Positions 55,461-60,808 of a DNA stretch of 60,808 nt are shown piece by piece (the first letter of the stretch is position 1; every line of letters begins with the position of its first letter). The translations under genes and the position numbers were made by a program. The DNA comes from Bifidobacterium xylocopae (lineage in GTDB: Bacteria; Actinomycetota; Actinomycetes; Actinomycetales; Bifidobacteriaceae): the NCBI RefSeq assembly GCF_003315615.1, contig NZ_PDCH01000012.1, positions 1-60,808 on the forward strand, read 5' to 3'. The notes under the pieces are model-generated. The model was not told the origin of the DNA, searched no databases, and saw only the letters and a program-made list of their open reading frames with translations.

Positions 55461-56438
55461 TTACTTGCTGGCCTTGGCCAGGTTCAGCAGGCGGTCCATG
55501 AACTGGGTGTGGAAGCGTTGCGCTTCCACGGTCAGGGCGACCTTGGTGGTTTTGGGCTCTTGGAGGATGCGGCTGGGGTCTCCGATGGTGCGTCCACGCT
55601 GGGGGCCTTCGGTCTCGACCATCAGATTGGTGGCCAGGGTGGTGACCAGAGTCGGGTCGATGGCCACGGCAGCAGCCAGCGGGTCGTGCAGGTTGCAGCC
55701 GCCTTGGTAGTTGTCTCCGTCCTCCTGCTCCGAAATTCCGATGTAATAGTCGGTCATGTCGGCCAGGAACTTACCCACGGGAGTGCCGGTCTCGCGCAGG
55801 GCTTTGGTGTCGTCCTTGGTCATCAGCACCTGGGTTGTGACATCAAGGCCGACCATGGTGATGTCGGCGCCACTGGCGAAGACCGCGTTGGCGGCTTCGG
55901 GGTCCTGGTTGATGTTGGCTTCGGCGAAGGGGCCGACGTTGCCGGGCTGGGTGAGGCTGCCGCCCATAAGGACGATGCGGATTTTGTCGACGATGTCGGG
56001 TGCCTGCTCAAGAACGGCTGCGATGGTGGTCAAGGCACCGGTGGGGACGATGGTCAGCTCACCCTTGGGGTACTTGCGGACGGATTCGATGATGAAATCC
56101 ACCGAACTCCGGCTCTCGGCCTGCCGGTCGGTCTGTGCGGGGATTTCGGCGTTGCCGGTGCCATTGGCGCCGTGGAAAATCTCGGAGTCCGGCGGCACCG
56201 CGAAGCTTTCGGCCGTGGAGGGGTGGTCGATACCTTTGAAGACGGGGATGTCCTCGCGGCCGTACATGGCGAGCAGACGCAGGTCGTTGGATACGCCGTG
56301 GTCCACGACTACGTTGCCGTAAGTGCCGGTGATCCCGATGAGTTCCGCGTCCGGCGACGCGAGCACGTAGGAGAGCGCCAGGGTATCGTCGATGCCCGTA
56401 TCGAGGTCCAGGATGATTTTGGCGGTGTCTGTCAGCAT
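55461..56438 (-). CDS. Inosine-uridine preferring nucleoside hydrolase
   Basis: A 325-residue IU-NH family N-ribohydrolase, which splits nucleosides into base and ribose. Seen: ILDLDTGIDDTLAL, where the calcium-binding Asp cluster normally reads DTDPGIDD, GITGTYGNVVVDHGVSN, MGGSLTQPGNVGPFAEANI (ribose and metal contacts), TMVGLDVTTQVLM, and NLHDPLAAAVAIDP with the leaving-group His-Asp. AATGGAGCGAAG precedes ATG 56,438. First gene of a two-gene unit with the MFS carrier, with a 12-base palindromic operator upstream. Supplies ribose and bases in the cytoplasm. Confidence 0.93.
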   Translation of the reverse strand: MLTDTAKIILDLDTGIDDTLALSYVLASPDAELIGITGTYGNVVVDHGVSNDLRLLAMYGREDIPVFKGIDHPSTAESFAVPPDSEIFHGANGTGNAEIPAQTDRQAESRSSVDFIIESVRKYPKGELTIVPTGALTTIAAVLEQAPDIVDKIRIVLMGGSLTQPGNVGPFAEANINQDPEAANAVFASGADITMVGLDVTTQVLMTKDDTKALRETGTPVGKFLADMTDYYIGISEQEDGDNYQGGCNLHDPLAAAVAIDPTLVTTLATNLMVETEGPQRGRTIGDPSRILQEPKTTKVALTVEAQRFHTQFMDRLLNLAKASK

Positions 56439-56542
56439 CTTCGCTCCATTCTTGCTTCCTCTGTCGAGGCTGGCGGCATTCTTCCTGGTCGTTCGAACCG
56501 GAGGAGCCGTCTGGTTGCTGCGGACCTGCGCACAGCTGCTGA

Positions 56543-56554
56543 TAAAACGTTTTA
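56543..56554. promoter_or_regulatory. Palindromic operator TAAAACGTTTTA
   Basis: A perfect 12-base palindrome with central CG, about 105 bases upstream of the nucleoside hydrolase start. It fits a LacI-family (RbsR/PurR-like) operator; the regulator gene is not adjacent. Confidence 0.65.
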
Positions 56555-56766
56555 CTGTACGAGGCAGAGACCAAACTTAATTGCTGGAAAGCATGTTGTC
56601 AATTTGCCGGGGCCGACTTCGCTCTCCGTGTCGTCTGGGCGAACCGCCCTCGGATAGGTGCCGCCAGTCACCGAAGGCGGGCTACGCGGGGTTGGCGGTT
56701 GCAGGAAAACGCATAGAGGAAAGAAGCCTGAGAATCAGGCTCCGGGCGGGCTTCCTGCCGGCCAAG

Positions 56767-56808
56767 TGCCCCCCCTCGGATTCGAACCGAGAACCCACGA
56801 CTTAAAAG
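56767..56808 (-). other. 3' fragment of a tRNA gene, fits tRNA-Lys(UUU); attachment site
   Basis: On the − strand the 42 bases read as anticodon loop CTTTTAA (anticodon TTT), 3' anticodon stem GTCGT, a 5-base variable loop, T-stem and loop CTCGG-TTCGAAT-CCGAG, acceptor strand GGGGGGC and discriminator A. The 5' half is absent: bases to the right do not form the matching anticodon stem. Such a 3' fragment next to an integrase gene is the usual scar of site-specific integration at a tRNA. The element would run rightward, with the whole tRNA at its far end, outside the window. Confidence 0.75.
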
Positions 56809-57006
56809 TATGGCGGAATTATTAGCCATAATTGACGTGTCTGTTCAATTACAATTAAATCTATGCTTCATTCCTTCTGCGAACGGTGTCACTAAAGCAG
56901 AACCTGATCAGTATCAACAACCTATGCTAGACACTATTCGGGCATGGGTTGTCTTTTTTTGTCTGGTTTCTCGGAATTATTAGTCTTGAAAGACGTAGTT
57001 GTTCAC

Positions 57007-57033
57007 AGCCGGTACTTGTAGCCGGCTTTTTTT
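57007..57033 (+). terminator. Rho-independent terminator in front of the integrase gene
   Basis: A 6-bp stem AGCCGG / CCGGCT with a 9-base loop and seven T, between the tRNA fragment and the integrase start at 57,056, only 22 bases upstream of the start codon. It may shield the integrase gene from chromosomal transcription or act as an attenuator. Confidence 0.75.
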
Positions 57034-57055
57034 GTGTCTGGGGGAGGTTGCAGGC

Positions 57056-58018
57056 ATGGAGTATGCGTCGCATCGACAGCCGTCGCAGGAGTGGGTTAAG
57101 TGGCTGGATCAGTGGGTCATGGAGCTTCGGGTGCACGGCGATACCGGTAATACGATTGAGCATTGGTGGTACATCATTTCTCAATTTGCACGTGAGACGA
57201 ACCTGCCCCCTGCCGGTGTCTCCTCGGAGGCAGTCTTGACTTGGGTGGGTAAGGGCGTCGGCGACAGCGCATTGCGGTCACGTGTAAACGCGCTGAGGTC
57301 GTTCTTCCGTTGGGCGGTCGTCCATGGGCGAATTGATTCTAATCCAATGGATATTATTCCAGCTATAAAACGAAGGAAAAAGAAACAGCTGCCTGCGCCG
57401 GCCGAGGCGGTAGTCAAGGGTCTGTACCATTCGGATGGCCGTGTACGACTTCTTGTCAGGCTTTTCAGTGATGCCGGATTGCGCCGCAATGAGGCGGCTA
57501 TTGTGAGGACGGACGATCTGGTAGGAGACCTCACCGGCAAAAGCCTGGTGGTGCACGGCAAAGGTGACAAGGATCGAGTGGTGCCATTAACCGACCGTTT
57601 GGTTCGTGACCTTGAGTGCAGACCGGAGGGTTGGGTATTCCCTGGTGGCCATGGGGGTCATATATGTAATGACACGGCATACCGCCTGGTCAAGGATGCC
57701 ACCGGATGGCCGCCCCATGCGTTCCGTCGGCGTTTCGCCACCGATGTCTGGCGGGCGACCGGAGATGTGGTCAAGGTGCAGTCGCTTTTGGGGCATGAGT
57801 CATTGGCGACCACGCAATCCTATATCTATGACACAGCCGACGATCTGAGGCAGGCGGTAAAGAGCATGCAGACTTACCGGCATCAGGATGGAGTACGCAT
57901 AGTCAATCCTGAGCGCATTTTGTCTGCGTACGGGGTGCCACGGGCTCTGGCGTGTCAAATCCTTGATGCAGTAGAGCAATCACCCGAAGATGAGTACACG
58001 CAGAATTCGCTCTTTTAG
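57056..58018 (+). CDS. Tyrosine recombinase/integrase
   Basis: A 320-residue phage-type integrase (XerC/D-like) that would cut and join DNA at the tRNA attachment site. Residues ~1-95 form the SAM-like core-binding domain. The catalytic domain shows SDAGLRRNEAAIV (Arg I), VVHGKGDKDRVVPL (Lys), PHAFRRRFATDVW (His-x-x-Arg), LLGHESLATTQSYIY (His and the nucleophilic Tyr). All catalytic residues are present, so it is likely active. ATG 57,056 has GGGGAGG upstream. A ~50-residue C-terminal extension follows the Tyr. Its place next to the tRNA fragment and its rightward direction define the left end of the element. Confidence 0.93.
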   Translation: MEYASHRQPSQEWVKWLDQWVMELRVHGDTGNTIEHWWYIISQFARETNLPPAGVSSEAVLTWVGKGVGDSALRSRVNALRSFFRWAVVHGRIDSNPMDIIPAIKRRKKKQLPAPAEAVVKGLYHSDGRVRLLVRLFSDAGLRRNEAAIVRTDDLVGDLTGKSLVVHGKGDKDRVVPLTDRLVRDLECRPEGWVFPGGHGGHICNDTAYRLVKDATGWPPHAFRRRFATDVWRATGDVVKVQSLLGHESLATTQSYIYDTADDLRQAVKSMQTYRHQDGVRIVNPERILSAYGVPRALACQILDAVEQSPEDEYTQNSLF

Positions 58019-58034
58019 GGGCAAAATGTTGTTA

Positions 58035-58070
58035 TGCTACATTTTTAATGCTACACTTTTGTGCTATAAT
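58035..58070 (+). promoter_or_regulatory. Promoter with three direct repeats before the toxin-antitoxin-like pair
   Basis: A perfect -10 TATAAT at 58,065-58,070, seven bases before the first ATG. Across the promoter lie three repeats TGCTACA, TGCTACA and TGCTATA at 58,035, 58,049 and 58,062 (about one helical turn plus 3 to 4 bases apart). The third overlaps the -10. This is the layout expected for self-repression by a ribbon-helix-helix antitoxin. Confidence 0.7.
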
Positions 58071-58076
58071 AAGCAT

Positions 58077-58349
58077 ATGGGAATGAGATTTGCGCCGTCA
58101 GCTTTCAGGCACGGCTATACGCGGCAAGAGGCGATTTATGCCATAGCGCACTCTGTTGGCGACGACCAGCAGGGTGACGATCCGGAGGTGAGAATCTACG
58201 TAGGGCACCCCCGCGCAGGCTCACTGGATGACGACTGGCTGGAAGTCGGGTGCAGGGAGCGGACTCATGAAGTGGTGATATTCCACGTCATGCGCCTGAG
58301 TGACAACTGGAGCTACTTGCTATGCCAAGATAGAGAGGAGAAATCATGA
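58077..58349 (+). CDS. Putative toxin of a toxin-antitoxin-like pair
   Basis: A 90-residue protein, start MGMRFAPSAFRHGYTRQEAI, with VRIYVGHPRAG and EVVIFHVMRLSDNWSYLL. Pattern and length fit small RNase-type toxins of the BrnT/RelE-like kind (HG.T..EA at the start, a strand reading VIFHxMxL near the end), but I cannot name a family with certainty. Its stop overlaps the next gene's start by four bases. ATG 58,077 or ATG 58,083; the message would be almost leaderless, as the TATAAT box is seven bases upstream. Toxin role is inferred from size, order and partner. Confidence 0.65.
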   Translation: MGMRFAPSAFRHGYTRQEAIYAIAHSVGDDQQGDDPEVRIYVGHPRAGSLDDDWLEVGCRERTHEVVIFHVMRLSDNWSYLLCQDREEKS

Positions 58350-58690
58350 CAGGATTCACCGCAAAGGAGATCGCGGAGTTTGACGAGATGGAGCGCAAGG
58401 TCGCCTCCGGCGAGGTGGCCGGGAGCGGTCATCCCAACCGCTGCCCCGGCGGCGGCGCGCGCCTCCTGATGCAGGCCACGGGCGCGGGTTCGCTTGAAGA
58501 GGCGGAGCGCATCGCTCTTGGAAGGCCCCGCGTGGGTGAGGAAAAGCACGGCAGGTCGCCGGTGGTGCGCTTCGTGGCGCCCGAGCGCGTAAAAGAAGGC
58601 GTGGAGCAGCAGGCGCGTCGCCGGGGGATCAACGCCTCTGAGATGTGGCGCCAGATTGCAGAACAATTCCTGGCCGCGAACAAGGCGTAA
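58346..58690 (+). CDS. Putative antitoxin with ribbon-helix-helix-like C-terminus
   Basis: A 114-residue protein. The C-terminal ~45 residues (PVVRFVAPERVKEGVEQQAR, then RRGINASEMWRQIAEQFLA) match the strand-helix-helix of RHH/CopG-type DNA-binding proteins. The N-terminal part is acidic (FTAKEIAEFDEMERKVASGE) and could be the toxin-binding segment. GAGAGGAG precedes the ATG and the gene is coupled to the toxin by an ATGA overlap. The RHH part is at the C-terminus, reversed from the commonest order, and the gene follows the toxin. It probably binds the three repeats upstream of the pair. Confidence 0.7.
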   Translation: MTGFTAKEIAEFDEMERKVASGEVAGSGHPNRCPGGGARLLMQATGAGSLEEAERIALGRPRVGEEKHGRSPVVRFVAPERVKEGVEQQARRRGINASEMWRQIAEQFLAANKA

Positions 58691-58711
58691 GCAGTAACTG
58701 GCGATACGGGA

Positions 58712-59701
58712 GTGTCTGACATTGGATGGTGGCTGTTCACCTTGTTGTTCACGCAAGTTGTATTGGGCACCTTCGAACTGGTGGTTAAATTGAGATTCCC
58801 GTTCCCCGACGATCCTACGGAGCAGACGGAGCAGACGGAGCAGAATGGCGAGTCTTCCACTCCACAACCCTCCAGTCTGGCATCTCAGATCAAACATCTG
58901 CGAATGAAGGCTGGCCTCTCACAGGACCAACATGCCTGCCGTCTGGGGGTGACTAGGGCGGTCGTAAGGGCATGGGAGCAAGGAGGCAGACGGCCGGATG
59001 CGGGCAACCTCCAGGCTCTGCTCGACGTCAGTGCCTGCCCGATGGCACAAAACCGGACGAGAGTGCGGCCGACTGACGGTGTGTATGGGCAAGCGGGGCC
59101 GCCGCCCCGCGCCCTGCCGAGCTGGATCAGCTCGACCATCGCTGCTGCCGCGTGTATTGGGCGCACTGCGCGCGCTCAATGCACTTGCCTCACAATGCGG
59201 ATTTGCCTGGTAATGGGTGCCTGGCTGTTCCTGTTGCCTTGCTGGGGTGCTAAAAGGACGCAATGCTCCGACCCGAGATTTCCCTGGATTGTGGTCGGAT
59301 CAGCGGTATCTGGAGTGCAGGGCCTGGAATGCACTGTCGCTGCCGCCGGCGCGTACCGAGGCTATGTCGGCCTTGACCTCCTCCTTGAGCTCTTCCAGGC
59401 GATGCCGGTCCGCTGGGGTGAGAGAGGGGTCCTGGAGCAGGTCGATCAGGTGGTCCTTCCGCCGTTCCATGAGGGCCTTGATATGAAGGTGGCGGTCCCT
59501 TACCTCGTCGTGGTCCTCGAAGCCGTAGCCCCTGGGACGCATGCTCACGTCCTGGGCGTCGTCGTAGTGGGTCATGCGCTTGAGGATAGCAGGGGCCGAT
59601 CCGGTCGGACGCCGGCGGATTCTCCGACCGGAATCTCGAGTACGAGGGTATGCGGTTTGTTGGAAGATCAACGAGGAACAAGGGAAGGGAACATGCGATG
59701 A
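58712..59701 (+). CDS. Membrane-linked XRE-type HTH protein (3' end uncertain)
   Basis: Begins with GTG at 58,712 (MSDIGWWLFTLLF, a membrane helix of ~20 residues), then a hydrophilic linker with three TEQ repeats encoded by three perfect 9-base units (ACGGAGCAG, 58,817-58,843), and an XRE helix-turn-helix (IKHLRMKAGLSQDQHACRLG, VTRAVVRAWEQGGRRPDAG) at about residues 55-105. The frame stays open to 59,701, but past ~59,045 the sequence does not look protein-like and the last 400 bases run against a more convincing − strand gene. A frameshift or early end near 59,050-59,210 is likely. Start codon weakly supported. Confidence 0.55.
   Translation: MSDIGWWLFTLLFTQVVLGTFELVVKLRFPFPDDPTEQTEQTEQNGESSTPQPSSLASQIKHLRMKAGLSQDQHACRLGVTRAVVRAWEQGGRRPDAGNLQALLDVSACPMAQNRTRVRPTDGVYGQAGPPPRALPSWISSTIAAAACIGRTARAQCTCLTMRICLVMGAWLFLLPCWGAKRTQCSDPRFPWIVVGSAVSGVQGLECTVAAAGAYRGYVGLDLLLELFQAMPVRWGERGVLEQVDQVVLPPFHEGLDMKVAVPYLVVVLEAVAPGTHAHVLGVVVVGHALEDSRGRSGRTPADSPTGISSTRVCGLLEDQRGTREGNMR
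59300..59575 (-). CDS. Small hypothetical helical protein
   Basis: A 91-residue, charged, mostly helical protein starting MTHYDDAQDVSMRPRG, with HLHIKALMERRKDHLIDLLQ and LTPADRHRLEELKEEVKADI. Codon pattern and helical heptads look real, whereas the overlapping + frame looks like its shadow. No known family. Ribosome site weak. Likely an accessory protein of the integrated element. Confidence 0.55.
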   Translation of the reverse strand: MTHYDDAQDVSMRPRGYGFEDHDEVRDRHLHIKALMERRKDHLIDLLQDPSLTPADRHRLEELKEEVKADIASVRAGGSDSAFQALHSRYR

Positions 59702-60483
59702 GAGAGCAACTGTCCAGGCTGGGGTCGGCCGGCGCACGAGGGTTAAGGAGAATTATGAATCGGCTGATTCGTTTCTCCGATTGGTGCGATAAGAACCCGG
59801 GAAAATTGGCCGGGTTGCTTGGTGTCCTTTTGGCTTTCGGTTACGGGTGGTTAGCCATATTGTGCTTATTCGGCCTAGTAAGAGTGGGCTTTGCGCTCGG
59901 GACGGTGTGGCTCATTGACTCCGTGGTCTGGTTCGTGGGGCTTTTACTTTGTTTGATTGCCTTGTATATCGTTTTAATGTGGTACAGCAGGCTAACGACG
60001 CTGTTGGATTGGGTGGCATTTTTTTCCCATGTAGCGTATACTTTCATCCTCCTATGGCTTTTTCCCGCCACCATCACCGATTTGCGGTGGGTCCATACAT
60101 TCGTGGTGACGATGCCGGCAGTGATCGTGGAGTGTTTGGCTTTGGCCAAATTCGCTTGGGACATCATAAAAGACCGGGTCGATCAAGATTGGTTGGGGCA
60201 TACCATACCCTTCGCCGTGTGTGGCATTCTCTGCGGCGTAATGACGTCTCTCCAGCAGTACTTTTCTGAACCGACTCTCGTGCGGGTGATTCCTCCGTGT
60301 GCGCCGCCTTCGCTGTATTCTCGGATTCTGGCGCCGCCGCGGACGGATGGGGCAGGATCCTGGATGAGCCTTTCCTCGATTCTCCCGGCTCTTTTCGCCT
60401 TCATCACCATCACCTATGGAAAGCAACTGTGCGACGACTGGGTGGCCAAGCTAAAAAGCCAAGATCATAATGACCATAATTGA
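59698..60483 (+). CDS. Hypothetical multi-spanning membrane protein
   Basis: A 261-residue protein with a basic N-terminus and about six to seven hydrophobic helices (for example GVLLAFGYGWLAILCLFGLV, IDSVVWFVGLLLCLIALYIV, TYGKQLC near the end). The pattern is not one I can assign. AAGGGA lies 8 bases before ATG 59,698; an internal ATG at 59,755 with AAGGAG four bases upstream is a possible start. AT-richer than the core. As cargo of an integrated element it could be a defence or immunity protein, but there is no motif to show this. Confidence 0.7.
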   Translation: MREQLSRLGSAGARGLRRIMNRLIRFSDWCDKNPGKLAGLLGVLLAFGYGWLAILCLFGLVRVGFALGTVWLIDSVVWFVGLLLCLIALYIVLMWYSRLTTLLDWVAFFSHVAYTFILLWLFPATITDLRWVHTFVVTMPAVIVECLALAKFAWDIIKDRVDQDWLGHTIPFAVCGILCGVMTSLQQYFSEPTLVRVIPPCAPPSLYSRILAPPRTDGAGSWMSLSSILPALFAFITITYGKQLCDDWVAKLKSQDHNDHN

Positions 60484-60808
60484 AGAACCTGCCTTAAGTG
60501 AGATGGGGTGAGAGGCTGATCAGGGCCCTTCTTGTCGTTTCGGGCCGCTACAGCATCAGGTGAGCTGGATCTTGCTGGCTGGCGGTGGTGTCGGTCTGGG
60601 AATCGAGGCCATCGCTTCCGCCGCCCCGGGTGGGCGGCACTCACGACGGCCGCGCGCCGGCACGCCGGCGCCGCTTGGATTCGGACGGAGGGGCCCTATG
60701 GTCCCCTCCGGCTGTTTCCCGCCGGCCCACACCCCATCCGGGGTGTGGGCCTCGAAGGGTTGGTTGTCGGACCCCGTGACCATGCCACCAGGCCGCTGCG
60801 CGTCAAGC
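60484..60808. other. Right-edge region with hairpins, no supported gene
   Basis: GC-rich stretch without a convincing gene. A − strand frame (60,556-60,783) has low-complexity sequence. An inverted repeat GGAGGGG / CCCCTCC lies around 60,688-60,710, and a perfect 11-bp stem GCCCACACCCC / GGGGTGTGGGC with a 4-base loop at 60,725-60,750. They look like strong RNA hairpins without a T-run. Confidence 0.5.
60725..60750. repeat. Perfect 11-bp inverted repeat
   Basis: GCCCACACCCC-ATCC-GGGGTGTGGGC, a complete hairpin at the right edge, possibly a structured RNA or protein-binding site in the element. Confidence 0.7.

Noticed and set aside
54525-56657. A 710-codon + strand frame opposite the MFS and nucleoside hydrolase genes
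   Set aside because: It spans two real − strand genes and their gap and has shadow-type composition.
60556-60783. − strand 75-codon frame at the right edge
   Set aside because: Low-complexity Pro/Gly/Arg sequence running through perfect hairpins; no support as a gene.

Overview
The window looks like a Bifidobacterium chromosome (high-GC, strong GGAGG-type ribosome sites, a fused RmlC-RmlD protein remnant, and neighbouring fba and purA of actinobacterial type). A bee-gut species of the B. asteroides group is possible but is only a guess. Base composition falls into three parts: an AT-rich left end (1 to about 10,000), a GC-rich core (about 13,500 to 56,700), and a short integrated element at the right end (56,767 to the window end).

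Left end, a surface-polysaccharide locus in partial decay. Two GT-A family 2 glycosyltransferases (880-1755, 3172-3882) lie among stretches with no recognisable gene. They are followed by a Wzx-type flippase (4777-6162) and a complete phosphocholine-decoration module: LicD transferase (6212-7051), a fused winged-helix/LicC/LicA protein (7223-9010) and a LicB-type choline permease (9012-9959). Next come three wrecked dTDP-L-rhamnose genes, rmlB, rmlCD and rmlA (10,404-13,147), each with stops, frameshifts and deletions. Four of the window's six G:C homopolymers of 11 or more bases lie here.

Core. dcd, fba, purA and a LacI regulator with a perfect 20-base palindrome in front are followed by four AAT-family amino-acid permeases around a 3-hydroxyacyl-CoA dehydrogenase. 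A two-gene sortase-anchored pilus operon (26,571-29,720) has no sortase beside it. After cfa and a DUF4186 gene comes a rhamnoside-use island: LacI repressor, MFS transporter, GH78 alpha-L-rhamnosidase, second MFS transporter. Then follow feoA-feoB-feoC-like iron uptake, an endonuclease III-like protein, an MHS-type symporter, a second hydroxyacyl-CoA dehydrogenase, a VOC protein, two overlapping YhgE/Pip membrane proteins, an ArsR-type regulator with a multidrug MFS exporter (frameshifted at a G6 run, palindromic operator in its promoter), and an MFS transporter plus nucleoside hydrolase operon.

Right end. A 42-base 3' fragment of a tRNA that fits tRNA-Lys(UUU) marks an attachment site. It is followed by a terminator, a tyrosine recombinase, a toxin-antitoxin-like pair with three direct repeats in its promoter, a membrane-linked XRE protein, a small helical protein and a multi-spanning membrane protein. 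The other end of the element lies beyond the window.

Taken together, the strain appears to have lost local dTDP-rhamnose synthesis, to have kept a phosphocholine route for its surface glycan, and to carry machinery to break down rhamnosides and take up amino acids, iron and nucleosides.
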